A stretch of DNA of 64,000 nt from Streptomyces bacillaris (GTDB lineage: Bacteria; Actinomycetota; Actinomycetes; Streptomycetales; Streptomycetaceae), in contig NZ_CP029378.1 in assembly GCF_003268675.1 (NCBI RefSeq), forward strand, positions 3,906,001 to 3,970,000, in the 5' to 3' direction. The first letter of the stretch is position 1. Every line of letters starts with the position of its first letter. The translations under genes were made by a program, and so were the position numbers. Of the stretch, positions 43,293 through 51,821 are shown one piece after another. The notes under the pieces are model-generated. The model did no database searches and was not told where the DNA came from. It saw nothing but the letters and a program-made list of their open reading frames with translations.

Positions 43293-44360
43293 TCAGCTCT
43301 CGCCGTCGTCGGCCGCCTCGGCGAGCCCACGCTCCAGCACCTTTCCCTCGCCCGGGGCGAGGGAGCCGAGAATCCGCTCCAGATCCTCCATCGAGGCGAA
43401 CTCGACGGTGATCTTTCCCTTCTTCTGGCCCAGGTCGACCTTCACCCGGGTCTCGAAGCGGTCGGAGAGCCGGGTCGCCAGGTCGGAGAGCGCGGGCGAC
43501 AGCCGCCCACCGGCCCGGGGACCCTTCGGCTTCGGCGAGCTGGTGGGGCGCGACCCCATGAGCGTCACGATCTCCTCGACCGCGCGGACCGAGAGCCCCT
43601 CCGCCACGATGCGGTGGGCCAGCCGGTCCTGCTCCTCGGAGTCGTCCACCGACAGCAGGGCGCGGGCGTGACCGGCCGAGAGAACGCCTGCGGCCACCCG
43701 CCGCTGCACCGGCGGCGAGAGCCGCAGGAGCCGCAGCGTGTTGGAGACCTGGGGCCGGGACCGCCCGATCCGGTCGGCCAGCTGGTCATGGGTGCACTTG
43801 AAGTCCTTGAGCAGCTGGTCGTACGCGGCAGCCTCCTCCAGCGGGTTCAGCTGAGCCCGGTGCAGGTTCTCCAGCAGCGCGTCCAGGAGGAGCTTCTCGT
43901 CCTCCGTGTCCCGGACGATCGCCGGAATCCGCTCCAGCCCGGCTTCGCGGGAAGCCCGCAGACGGCGCTCACCCATGATGAGCTCGTAGCGGTCAGCCCC
44001 CAGCTTGCGGACGACGACCGGCTGGAGCAGGCCCACCTCCTTGATGGAGGTGACCAGCTCGGCCAGAGCGTCCTCGTCGAACACCTCACGGGGCTGGCGG
44101 GGGTTCGGCGTGATCGAACCGACGGGCAGCTCGGCGAAGTACGCGCCGGACGTCCCGGTCTCCTGCTCCGGCGCGGATGCCGGCTCCGGCACCACCGGGG
44201 AGGACGGGAGCCCGGTCACCTTCGCGGCCGCCACACCCCGCTCCGCCGTCAGCACCGGCCCGGCCGGACCGCCACCGGGGCCCGGCACCTGCTTCTCCTG
44301 GGGAGCGGCGGGGATCAGCGCACCGAGCCCACGCCCCAGCCCTCTACGTCGCTCACTCAC
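43293..44360 (-). CDS. parB: Chromosome partitioning protein ParB
   Basis: 355 residues from a GTG; parA ends eight bases inside it, so the pair is translationally coupled. The CTP-binding box is G130-ERRLRAS in a ParB N-terminal fold that also has NPRQPREVF and ENLHRAQLNP; the parS-reading HTH is near 190-212 (THDQLADRIGRSRPQVSNTL); a C-terminal dimer domain ends the protein. It loads at the eleven parS sites listed here and organises the origin during sporulation segregation. A strong terminator follows. Confidence 0.98.
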   Translation of the reverse strand: MSERRRGLGRGLGALIPAAPQEKQVPGPGGGPAGPVLTAERGVAAAKVTGLPSSPVVPEPASAPEQETGTSGAYFAELPVGSITPNPRQPREVFDEDALAELVTSIKEVGLLQPVVVRKLGADRYELIMGERRLRASREAGLERIPAIVRDTEDEKLLLDALLENLHRAQLNPLEEAAAYDQLLKDFKCTHDQLADRIGRSRPQVSNTLRLLRLSPPVQRRVAAGVLSAGHARALLSVDDSEEQDRLAHRIVAEGLSVRAVEEIVTLMGSRPTSSPKPKGPRAGGRLSPALSDLATRLSDRFETRVKVDLGQKKGKITVEFASMEDLERILGSLAPGEGKVLERGLAEAADDGES

Positions 44361-45354
44361 TGAATGCCTCCGAAACGTTCTGCTGGCTGTTCTGCAGGCC
44401 CGGGTGGGCGTGCTGGGCCTCGTAGTGCACCCCGACGCCCCGCAGGGCGATCTCCCGGGCGGCTTCGAGGTAGGAGAGCGCGCCGCTGGACCCGGGGTCG
44501 TAGGTCAGCACGGTCTGCCCGTAACTCGGCGCCTCGGAGATACGCACGGACCGCGGGATGCTCGTCCGCAGCACTTCCTTGCCGAAGTGGGTGCGGACTT
44601 CCTCGGCGACCTGGGAGGCGAGCCTGGTCCTGCCGTCGTACATGGTCAACAGGATCGTCGAGACATGGAGTTCGGGGTTCAGGTGGCCCCGTACCAGGTC
44701 GACGTTGCGCAGCAGCTGGCCCAGGCCCTCCAGCGCGTAGTACTCGCACTGGATGGGGATCAGCACCTCCGCCCCGGCCACCATCGCGTTCACGGTGAGA
44801 AGGCCCAGGGAGGGAGGGCAGTCGATGAGGATGTAGTCCAGCGGCTGCTCGTACGCCTGGATGGCCCGCTGGAGGCGGCTCTCGCGCGCCACCAGCGACA
44901 CCAGTTCGATCTCCGCACCGGCGAGATCGATTGTGGCGGGGGCGCAGAAGAGACCCTCGACGTCCGGGACGGGCTGGACCACTTCGGAGAGCGGGCGGCT
45001 CTCCACCAGGACGTCGTAGATCGAGGGGACCTCGGAGTGGTGGTCGATCCCCAGGGCCGTGGAGGCATTGCCCTGGGGATCGAGGTCGACCACCAGGACA
45101 CGCGCGCCGTGCAGGGCCAGCGAGGCAGCGAGGTTGACCGTCGTGGTCGTCTTACCGACCCCGCCCTTCTGGTTGGCCACCACGATGACGCGGGTCCGGT
45201 CGGGGCGAGGCAGCCCCTCACCGGCGCGGCCGAGGGCCTCGACCGCCAGCTGGGCGGCACGACCGATGGGTGTGTCGTCCATCGGCGGCGGTGTTTCACG
45301 TGAAACACCGTCTCCCAGGGACTCGGTTCGGGGACCGGGGACCGGATCGGTCAT
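44353..45354 (-). CDS. parA: Chromosome partitioning ATPase ParA
   Basis: 333 residues from the ATG at 45354, which has GCGGGA nearby; the frame stays open upstream to 45612 and an ATG at 45432 is an alternative. The deviant Walker A is KGGVGKTTT at 63-71; DLDPQGNASTALGID and DYILIDCPPSLGLLTVNAM follow. ParA polymerises along sporogenic hyphae and positions ParB-origin complexes. The first 60 residues are variable. A parS site lies within this leader and another upstream of the gene, so ParB could feed back on parAB expression. Confidence 0.95.
   Translation of the reverse strand: MTDPVPGPRTESLGDGVSRETPPPMDDTPIGRAAQLAVEALGRAGEGLPRPDRTRVIVVANQKGGVGKTTTTVNLAASLALHGARVLVVDLDPQGNASTALGIDHHSEVPSIYDVLVESRPLSEVVQPVPDVEGLFCAPATIDLAGAEIELVSLVARESRLQRAIQAYEQPLDYILIDCPPSLGLLTVNAMVAGAEVLIPIQCEYYALEGLGQLLRNVDLVRGHLNPELHVSTILLTMYDGRTRLASQVAEEVRTHFGKEVLRTSIPRSVRISEAPSYGQTVLTYDPGSSGALSYLEAAREIALRGVGVHYEAQHAHPGLQNSQQNVSEAFSE
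45293..45306. promoter_or_regulatory. parS site 10 (inside parA)
   Basis: Perfect GTTTCACGTGAAAC near the 5' end of parA, encoding VSRET in the variable leader; symmetry extends four more base pairs each side (45289-45310). Confidence 0.95.
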
Positions 45355-45578
45355 CGGTCCCGCGATGTTGGCGTCGGACCGCAACGGTTCACTCTCCTCG
45401 ACTTCAGGCTCGCAATGAGCAGAGCCTGCCATGCTTTCGGGGTCGTGAACCAGCGAGGCCCGCTGATCTGTGGATGAATCGGCGTGTGTGGACAACTCGG
45501 TAACCCGTACGGGTTTCCGGTCGCGCGGTGTGGCAGCCGCACGACCGCGGCCGATGATTCCCTGCAGCAGAGAGCGAC

Positions 45579-45592
45579 GTTTCACGTGAAAC
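45579..45592. promoter_or_regulatory. parS site 11 (upstream of parA)
   Basis: Perfect GTTTCACGTGAAAC about 225 bp upstream of the favoured parA start, in the gap between rsmG and parA, where the parAB promoter must lie. Confidence 0.95.
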
Positions 45593-45739
45593 ACGATGCC
45601 CCTGCGGCGCAACTACCAGGCCACGACACTCCGCAGGGGGTACGAATGGCTAGATACCCGGCATTTCCCTGCTAGGCGACGGAGATTGTCCGCACCGGTC
45701 CCGGCCGGACCTCTCCCGGCCGGGACCGTCATGGCGCGG

Positions 45740-46456
45740 TCAGCGGCGTCGGCGGGTGCGCCCCACGCGCGCAGCCTTGGCCCTCTTTGCGGCGAACCTC
45801 ACACCGCCCGGGCTCTCGCCCACCACCACACGCACCACCGTGGACAGCGGATCGACCACGCCCTCACCGACATGGAGCACCTCGGTCTCCACCACGCCGA
45901 GCTTGCTCAGAGCGGCCTTGGCGCCGTTGATCTCCTCCTCGGCCGTGTCGCCCTTCAGCGCGAGCATCTCCCCGTACGGACGCAGCAGGGGCACACCCCA
46001 GCCGGCCAGCCGGTCCAGCGGCGCCACGGCACGGGCGGTCACCACATGGACGGGCTGAAGCGTCCCGAGGACCTCCTCGGCCCTTCCGCGTACCACCGTC
46101 ACATGGTCCAGGCCCAGCAGCTCGACGACCTCCTGGAGGAAGTTCGTCCGGCGGAGCAGCGGCTCCAGCAGAGTGATCTTGAGGTCGGGGCGGACCAGGG
46201 CCAGCGGGATTCCGGGCAGACCGGCGCCCGAGCCCACATCGCAGACCGTGACGCCTTCGGGCACCACCTCGGAGAGCACCGCGCAGTTCAGCAGGTGGCG
46301 CTCCCAGAGCCGCGGCACCTCGCGCGGTCCGATCAGACCGCGCTTCACCCCGGCATCGGCGAGAAGCTCCGCGTACCGGACAGCCTCCGGGAAGAGCGCT
46401 CCGAATACCGCCTGCGCCTCTTCAGGTGCCTGGGGAAGCTCTGCAGCATCCGTCAC
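45740..46456 (-). CDS. rsmG: 16S rRNA m7G527 methyltransferase RsmG (GidB)
   Basis: 238 residues from the GTG at 46456. The SAM-binding loop is D73-VGSGAGL; the helices around VPRLWERHLLNCAVLSEVVP and the late VTARAVAPLDRLAGW are family blocks. It methylates G527 in the 530 loop; loss gives low-level streptomycin resistance and, in Streptomyces, often raises antibiotic production. The Arg-rich tail KAARVGRTRRRR is a local extension. A hairpin separates it from jag, so it probably has its own promoter. Confidence 0.96.
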   Translation of the reverse strand: MTDAAELPQAPEEAQAVFGALFPEAVRYAELLADAGVKRGLIGPREVPRLWERHLLNCAVLSEVVPEGVTVCDVGSGAGLPGIPLALVRPDLKITLLEPLLRRTNFLQEVVELLGLDHVTVVRGRAEEVLGTLQPVHVVTARAVAPLDRLAGWGVPLLRPYGEMLALKGDTAEEEINGAKAALSKLGVVETEVLHVGEGVVDPLSTVVRVVVGESPGGVRFAAKRAKAARVGRTRRRR

Positions 46457-46520
46457 GGGGACCGTCCTTCCGTACCGCACTAGCGCACTGTGGGTGGCTG
46501 ACTATCAGGCTGACAAAGAT

Positions 46521-46548
46521 CGGCCCCGCCTGCGAACAGACGGGGCCG
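46521..46548 (-). terminator. Terminator of the rnpA-yidD-yidC-jag transcript
   Basis: CGGCCCCG pairs with CGGGGCCG around a 12-base loop between jag and rsmG, 18 bp after the jag stop. Confidence 0.7.
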
Positions 46549-46565
46549 ACAGTACAAGGATCCGG

Positions 46566-47078
46566 TCAGGCCGGGAGAACGACGACGAAGCGCTGCGGCT
46601 CCTCGCCCTCCGACTCGCTCCGGAGGCCGGCTGCGGCGATCGCGTCGTGCACGACCTTGCGCTCGAACGGCGTCATCGGGTCCAGCTTGACCGGCTGGCC
46701 CGAGCTCTTGACGTCGTTGGCGGCCTTGGCACCCAGCTCGGCAAGGATCTCCCGCTTCTTGGCCCGGAAACCGCCGATGTCCAGCATCAGACGGCTGCGG
46801 TCGCCGGTCTCCCGGTGGACCGCGAGCCGGGTCAGCTCCTGAAGCGCCTCCAGCACCTCACCGTCGCGGCCCACGAGCTTCTGCAGCTCACGCGGGGAGT
46901 CGCTGATGATCGATACCGCGGCCCTGTCCGCCTCGACGTCCATGTCGATATCGCCGTCGAGGTCGGCGATGTCGAGCAGGCCTTCGAGGTAGTCGGCTGC
47001 GATCTCCCCCTCCTGTTCCAGGCGGGTCAGAGTGTCGCTCCCCTCGGCGGCGGCCTTGGAGGTGGTGCCTTCCGTCAC
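46566..47078 (-). CDS. jag: KH-R3H RNA-binding protein Jag (KhpB)
   Basis: 170 residues from a GTG with AAGGAG. A KH domain (about 30-100) holds GRDGEVLEALQELTRLAVHR; an R3H domain (about 100-168) holds DVKSSGQPVKLDPMTPFERK. The N-terminal Jag_N domain of firmicute proteins is absent, as in other actinobacteria. The protein binds RNA and is linked to envelope growth in other bacteria. It sits 14 bp downstream of yidC in the conserved rpmH-rnpA-yidD-yidC-jag set. Confidence 0.95.
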   Translation of the reverse strand: MTEGTTSKAAAEGSDTLTRLEQEGEIAADYLEGLLDIADLDGDIDMDVEADRAAVSIISDSPRELQKLVGRDGEVLEALQELTRLAVHRETGDRSRLMLDIGGFRAKKREILAELGAKAANDVKSSGQPVKLDPMTPFERKVVHDAIAAAGLRSESEGEEPQRFVVVLPA

Positions 47079-47092
47079 GGGTGGACTCCTTC

Positions 47093-48352
47093 TTACTTCT
47101 TGGACGGGTGCTTGGGCCGCTGCGGGCCCTTGCGCTGTCCGGACTTGGCTTGGCGTGAGGAGCCGGAGGCGGACTTGCCCGCCGACGTCGGCTTGTCGTC
47201 CTGCGATGCGTCCCGCTTCTCCAGCGAGGTCTTGGAGTCGGCCGCGGACTCGTCCTTGGCGCTGCTGGAGGCAGGGGTGTGGCCGGTCGTCTGGCGCTTC
47301 GCCTTGGTCTGGCGCTTGGGCTGCTGACGCTTGTGGGCCGAGCCCTCACCCTCGGGAAGGACCTCGCCCTTCTTGACGGTGCCGTCCTCCTGGGCCACGA
47401 GGCCCAGCTTGCTCAGCCCGGTGATGAACTTGCGCTCGATGTCGTTGCGGTCGGGGCCCTTGGCGACGATCGCCTTGACGGTCCTGCGCTGGGTCCGGCC
47501 ACGGACCTGGCCGCTGGACTCCACCCGCTTGAGAACCCGCTGGAGGTAGGCGTCCTGCGCCTTGCTGCCCGGCGTCGGGTTCTGGTTGATCACGTACATC
47601 TGCTGACCCATGGTCCAGACGTTGGTGGTCAGCCAGTAGACGAGGACACCGACGGGGAAGTTGACACCCATCACGGCGAAGATGACCGGGAAGATGTACA
47701 TCAGCATCTTCTGCTGCTGCATGTACGGGGTCTTCACCGTCAGGTCGACGTTCTTCGTCATCAGCTGGCGCTGGGTGAAGAACTGCGACGCGGACATCAG
47801 CACGATCATCAGCGCCGTGACAATGCGGACATCGGTCAGGGAGGCGTTGAGCGACTCGACCTTGGCGGCGCTGTCCATGAACTTGGCGGCCAGCGGGGCA
47901 CCGAAGATGTGCGCCTCACGCGCGCTGTCGAGAAGCTGCTGGTCGATCGCGCCGATCTTCTTGCCCGAGGCGATGGACGACAGCACGTGGTACAGGGCGA
48001 AGAAGAACGGGGACTGCGCCAGGATGGGAAGACACGAGGAGAGCGGGTTGGTGCCCGTCTCCTTGTACAGCTTCATCATCTCTTCGGACTGACGCTGCTT
48101 GTCGTTCTTGTAGCGCTCCTGGATCGCCTTCATCTTCGGCTGGAGCACCTGCATGTTGCGGGTCGACTTGATCTGCTTCACGAAGAGCGGGATCAGGCAG
48201 ATCCGGATCAGCACCACCAGGGACACGATGGACAGGCCCCAGGCCCACCCCGAGTCATCGCCGAAGATCGCTCCGTAGACCTTGTGGAACTGGACGATGA
48301 TCCATGAGACGGGCGTGGTGATAAAGCTGAACAGACTGGCAATCGTGTCCAC
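47093..48352 (-). CDS. yidC: Membrane protein insertase YidC
   Basis: 419 residues from a GTG, with five to six spans. The core blocks are VSLVVLIRICLIPLFVKQIK (with the groove arginine), LPILAQSPFFFALYHVLSSI and GVNFPVGVLVYWLTTNVWTM. The C-terminal 130 residues are a basic, Lys/Arg/Gln/Ser-rich tail likely to contact ribosomes. It inserts membrane proteins with or without SecYEG. The start follows yidD by 3 bp, so translation is probably coupled. Confidence 0.97.
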   Translation of the reverse strand: MDTIASLFSFITTPVSWIIVQFHKVYGAIFGDDSGWAWGLSIVSLVVLIRICLIPLFVKQIKSTRNMQVLQPKMKAIQERYKNDKQRQSEEMMKLYKETGTNPLSSCLPILAQSPFFFALYHVLSSIASGKKIGAIDQQLLDSAREAHIFGAPLAAKFMDSAAKVESLNASLTDVRIVTALMIVLMSASQFFTQRQLMTKNVDLTVKTPYMQQQKMLMYIFPVIFAVMGVNFPVGVLVYWLTTNVWTMGQQMYVINQNPTPGSKAQDAYLQRVLKRVESSGQVRGRTQRRTVKAIVAKGPDRNDIERKFITGLSKLGLVAQEDGTVKKGEVLPEGEGSAHKRQQPKRQTKAKRQTTGHTPASSSAKDESAADSKTSLEKRDASQDDKPTSAGKSASGSSRQAKSGQRKGPQRPKHPSKK

Positions 48353-48355
48353 TAA

Positions 48356-48715
48356 TCAGGCTCCTTGAGCATTGGGCGAGGTCTCTGTGGCCGGGCTCGG
48401 AGGTTCGGAGACCGACCCCCCGGACGGCACATCAGTGGCGGGCTCCCCGCCCTTGCCGCCGCGCAGACCGTTGCGCAGCAGCTGGTGCCACCGCGGACGC
48501 TTGCGTTGCGGGACATGGTCCACACCGCCGGGTGACCACGGATTGCACCGCAGGATGCGCCAGGCGGTCAGCGCTGTTCCCTTGATCGCACCGTGCCGGT
48601 CGATAGCCGTATATCCATAGTGGGAGCACGACGGGTAATAACGGCATACAGGCCCGAGGAGTGGGCTGATCGTCCACTGATACAGCTTGATGAGGGCAAG
48701 CAGCGGGTACTTCAT
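48356..48715 (-). CDS. yidD: Membrane protein insertion efficiency factor YidD
   Basis: 119 residues. The family pattern is complete: LYQWTISPLLGPVCRYYPSC, then SHYGYTAIDRHGAIKG and WRILRCNPWSPGGVDHVP, with three conserved cysteines. A Ser/Pro-rich tail of about 35 residues is extra. Its ATG overlaps the rnpA stop (ATGA), and yidC starts 3 bp after its own stop, so all three are coupled. Confidence 0.95.
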   Translation of the reverse strand: MKYPLLALIKLYQWTISPLLGPVCRYYPSCSHYGYTAIDRHGAIKGTALTAWRILRCNPWSPGGVDHVPQRKRPRWHQLLRNGLRGGKGGEPATDVPSGGSVSEPPSPATETSPNAQGA

Positions 48716-49083
48716 CTCGCGCCCCCTCCCAGCAACCGCTGAAGGGCGGCATCCAGGTCTCGGGCCAGCTGTGCATGGTCGGCGTCGCCCGCACCGGGCA
48801 GCGCTCGTACGACAACAAGGCTACCGGGGGGCAGCTGTGCCAGCCGGTCGCGGACCAGGTGGCGAAGCCTCCGCTTCACCGCGGTGCGGACGACCGCACC
48901 TCCCACCGCTTTGCTGACAACGAAACCCGCACGCGGCGCGGGGAGAGTCTCCCCCGTCACGTGCGGGTCCGTTTCACCGCTGCGTAGATGGACGACGAGC
49001 AAGGGACGCCCGGCTCGGCGTCCTCGTCGTACCGCGGTCGCGAAGTCCTCGCGCCGCCTCAGCCGATTCTCGGTAGGCAGCAC
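48712..49083 (-). CDS. rnpA: Ribonuclease P protein component
   Basis: 123 residues from a GTG at 49083, giving the family start LPTENRLRRREDFATAVRRG. The RNR-type helix is AVVRTAVKRRLRHLVRDRL. It binds the RNase P RNA and helps process tRNA 5' ends. It lies 19 bp downstream of rpmH and overlaps yidD by four bases. Only a weak AGG precedes the start, so translation may depend on the upstream gene. Confidence 0.96.
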   Translation of the reverse strand: MLPTENRLRRREDFATAVRRGRRAGRPLLVVHLRSGETDPHVTGETLPAPRAGFVVSKAVGGAVVRTAVKRRLRHLVRDRLAQLPPGSLVVVRALPGAGDADHAQLARDLDAALQRLLGGGAR

Positions 49084-49102
49084 GGCATGGACCTGTGAGC
49101 GA

Positions 49103-49240
49103 TCAGGCGGACAGGCTGCTGCGGCCCTTGGCACGGCGGTTGGCGAGGATCGCACGGCCGGCACGGGTACGCATGCGCAGACGGAAGCCGTGGGTCTTGG
49201 CGCGACGGCGGTTGTTCGGCTGGAAGGTGCGCTTGCTCAC
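49103..49240 (-). CDS. rpmH: 50S ribosomal protein L34
   Basis: 45 residues from a GTG at 49240. The protein reads MSKRTFQPNNRRRAKTHGFR and ends AILANRRAKGRSSLSA, with the conserved HGFRLRMRT. It is the first gene of the rpmH-rnpA-yidD-yidC-jag series and is divergent from dnaA, the near-universal bacterial arrangement at the origin. Confidence 0.98.
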   Translation of the reverse strand: MSKRTFQPNNRRRAKTHGFRLRMRTRAGRAILANRRAKGRSSLSA

Positions 49241-49623
49241 TCGGGGGCTCCAGAAATGATTCGTGTCTTGGCGGGACATCGCCTGGCTGTCACCGTGCGC
49301 CCACGAGGAACTCGCGTAAACGCCTTAGTGCACCGCTTCACAATCACAGGATCGTGATCTTTGCCCATCGGAGGCAGGCGGCAGCAGCCATCGACAACTC
49401 GACCTGGTCACGGTACGCGCGGCTACGCCATCCGGTCAAACCAGCTCCGCGCGGCCCCCCATTGTGCACAGGCTGTGGACAACAACTTGAACCGCGCGCC
49501 CCGGCCTGACTACCGTGGCTGAACTCCGGATTCTTTTCCTTCCCGACTGCCGGACCTCCCCCATCCCGACCCATCCCGTCCCGAGAACCACACATTCGTG
49601 GGACATGCGAGAGAGCGTGCCTT
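49241..49623. other. 383-bp rpmH-dnaA divergent promoter region
   Basis: This contains the promoters of rpmH (minus) and dnaA (plus). Two DnaA boxes lie at 49462-49482. No coding region was seen. I could not place -10/-35 boxes with confidence. Confidence 0.8.
49462..49482. promoter_or_regulatory. Pair of DnaA boxes upstream of dnaA
   Basis: TTGTGCACA at 49462-49470 (one mismatch to TTGTCCACA) and TGTGGACAA at 49474-49482 (perfect on the opposite strand) form a closely spaced inverted pair, fitting the known autoregulation of Streptomyces dnaA. Confidence 0.85.
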
Positions 49624-51483
49624 GTGGCTGACGTACCTGCCGATCTTGCCGCAGTGTGGCCACGAGTGCTGGAACAACTCCTCGGGGAGGGCCAGCAGGG
49701 CATCGAGCCGAAGGACAAGCAGTGGATCGAGCGCTGCCAGCCACTGGCACTCGTCGCCGACACCGCGCTGCTGGCCGTCCCCAACGAATGGGGCAAGCGC
49801 GTGCTGGAAGGTCGTCTCGCGCCGCTCATCAGCGAGACGCTGACCCGCGAGTGCGGCCGCCCCATCCGGATCGCGATCACCGTCGACGACTCCGCCGGTG
49901 AACCGCCCGCCCCGCCGGCACCCCCGATGCACCAGAGCCAGCAGAGCCACCGCTACCCGGGGCAGCAGCGCGAGGACGCGCACAACGACACGTACGACGG
50001 CTACGGCCACCGGCCCTCCGACGACGGCATGCCGACGGCCCGCCCGGCCTACCCCGACTACCAGCAGCAGCGCCCCGAGCCGGGCGCCTGGCCGCGTACC
50101 CAGGAGGACCTCTCCTGGCAGCAGCCGCAGCACGGGGGGTACCGGGACCGCGAGCAGCCCGCGTCCGACAGCTACCGCGAGGCCGAGCCGTACCGCGAGC
50201 AGCCCTCGGACGGCTACCGCGACCAGCCCGCCGAGCAGTGGCGCGAGCCCTACGGCACCGGCCGCCCGCAGCAGCCGCAGCACGACTACCGGCCGCAGCC
50301 GCCCGAGCGCCAGGGGTACGAGCAGCAGCGCGACCCGCACGACCAGCAGCACCGCCCCGGCGGTCCGGGCCCCGGTCCCGGGCGCACCGGCGGTTCGGTC
50401 CCCGGTCCGATGGGCGCCCAGCCGGCGCCCGCGCCGGGCCCCGGTGAGCCGCACGCCCGGCTGAACCCGAAGTACCTCTTCGACACCTTCGTCATCGGCG
50501 CCTCCAACCGGTTCGCCCACGCCGCGGCCGTCGCGGTGGCCGAGGCACCGGCGAAGGCGTACAACCCCCTCTTCATCTACGGGGAGTCGGGGCTCGGCAA
50601 GACCCATCTGCTGCACGCCATCGGGCACTACGCGCGCAGCCTCTACCCGGGCACCCGGGTGCGGTACGTCAGCTCGGAGGAGTTCACCAACGAGTTCATC
50701 AACTCGATCCGCGACGGCAAGGGCGACACCTTCCGCAAGCGGTACCGCGATGTCGACATCCTGCTCGTCGACGACATCCAGTTCCTGGCGAGCAAGGAGT
50801 CGACGCAGGAGGAGTTCTTCCACACCTTCAATACGCTGCACAACGCGAACAAACAGATCGTGCTCTCCTCGGACCGGCCGCCCAAGCAGCTGGTGACGCT
50901 GGAGGACCGGCTGCGCAACCGCTTCGAGTGGGGCCTGACCACCGATGTCCAGCCGCCCGAGCTGGAGACCCGGATCGCCATCCTCCGTAAGAAGGCGGTC
51001 CAGGAGCAGCTGAACGCGCCGCCGGAGGTGCTGGAGTTCATCGCCTCGCGGATCTCGCGCAACATCCGTGAGCTGGAGGGCGCCCTGATCCGGGTGACCG
51101 CCTTCGCCTCGCTCAACCGGCAGCCGGTGGACCTCGGGCTGACCGAGATCGTGCTCAAGGACCTGATCCCGGGCGGCGAGGAGTCGGCCCCGGAGATCAC
51201 GGCTCCGGCCATCATGGCGGCCACCGCGGACTACTTCGGCCTCACCGTGGAGGATCTCTGCGGATCCTCGCGCAGCCGGGTCCTGGTGACGGCCCGCCAG
51301 ATCGCCATGTACCTCTGCCGGGAACTCACGGATCTCTCGCTGCCGAAGATCGGCGCGCAGTTCGGCGGACGCGACCATACGACGGTGATGCACGCGGACC
51401 GGAAGATCCGGGCGCTGATGGCGGAGCGCCGCTCCATCTACAACCAGGTCACCGAACTCACCAACCGCATCAAGAACGGCTGA
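49624..51483 (+). CDS. dnaA: Chromosomal replication initiator DnaA
   Basis: 619 residues from a GTG. Domain I covers about 1-88; domain II (about 90-280) is very long, rich in Gln/Pro/Arg/Tyr with repeated YRE/YRD-QP units, a Streptomyces trait that explains the size. Domain III has Walker A G320-ESGLGKT and Walker B ILLVDDIQFLASKE; domain IV has the box-binding helix-turn-helix with LSLPKIGAQFGGRDHTTVMH. It binds the boxes in oriC downstream and the pair in its own promoter. A 15-bp hairpin follows the gene. Confidence 0.99.
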   Translation: MADVPADLAAVWPRVLEQLLGEGQQGIEPKDKQWIERCQPLALVADTALLAVPNEWGKRVLEGRLAPLISETLTRECGRPIRIAITVDDSAGEPPAPPAPPMHQSQQSHRYPGQQREDAHNDTYDGYGHRPSDDGMPTARPAYPDYQQQRPEPGAWPRTQEDLSWQQPQHGGYRDREQPASDSYREAEPYREQPSDGYRDQPAEQWREPYGTGRPQQPQHDYRPQPPERQGYEQQRDPHDQQHRPGGPGPGPGRTGGSVPGPMGAQPAPAPGPGEPHARLNPKYLFDTFVIGASNRFAHAAAVAVAEAPAKAYNPLFIYGESGLGKTHLLHAIGHYARSLYPGTRVRYVSSEEFTNEFINSIRDGKGDTFRKRYRDVDILLVDDIQFLASKESTQEEFFHTFNTLHNANKQIVLSSDRPPKQLVTLEDRLRNRFEWGLTTDVQPPELETRIAILRKKAVQEQLNAPPEVLEFIASRISRNIRELEGALIRVTAFASLNRQPVDLGLTEIVLKDLIPGGEESAPEITAPAIMAATADYFGLTVEDLCGSSRSRVLVTARQIAMYLCRELTDLSLPKIGAQFGGRDHTTVMHADRKIRALMAERRSIYNQVTELTNRIKNG

Positions 51484-51541
51484 CACCGGCCCGCGGCACG
51501 GCTCGGCAGCCGCCGCGCGCCTCGCCGGCCCTCCGTGCGCT

Positions 51542-51590
51542 CGAAGGGCGCCTCGCAACGGCCTCCACGGTCCGCGCGAGGCGCCCTTCG
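51542..51590 (+). terminator. dnaA terminator
   Basis: A perfect 15-bp stem (CGAAGGGCGCCTCGC and its complement) with a 19-base loop, 58 bp after the dnaA stop. Confidence 0.85.
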
Positions 51591-51604
51591 CCGTTCCGCA
51601 AGCC

Positions 51605-51790
51605 AGCCCCGGAGCCTCCCGGGGCCTTGTAGGACCTTTCCCGGACCCTTCCCGGGTCTTCCCGAGGGCGCCGGGGCTCTCCCGGGCCCTCTCCGACGCG
51701 TGCGCCGAGCCCTTCCGCGGCGCTTCCGGGCCCCTCCGGGAGTCCCCGGGAGGTTCCCGGCGCCCTCGCACCGCCCCCCGTCCGGACCGG
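51605..51790. repeat. CCCGG-rich repeat segment between dnaA and oriC
   Basis: About ten copies of short TTCCCGG/TCCCGGG/CCGGG-type words occur in under 200 bp, more regular than the neighbouring DNA. No coding potential is evident. Confidence 0.5.
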
Positions 51791-51821
51791 CGCTGTTCGA
51801 ATAGGGCCTGCTCAGGGGCCC

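Noticed and set aside
45355..45612. Longer N-terminus for ParA
   Set aside because: The frame is open but begins at a weak TTG, would translate a second parS site and has no Shine-Dalgarno; the ATG at 45354 is better, though the one at 45432 cannot be excluded.
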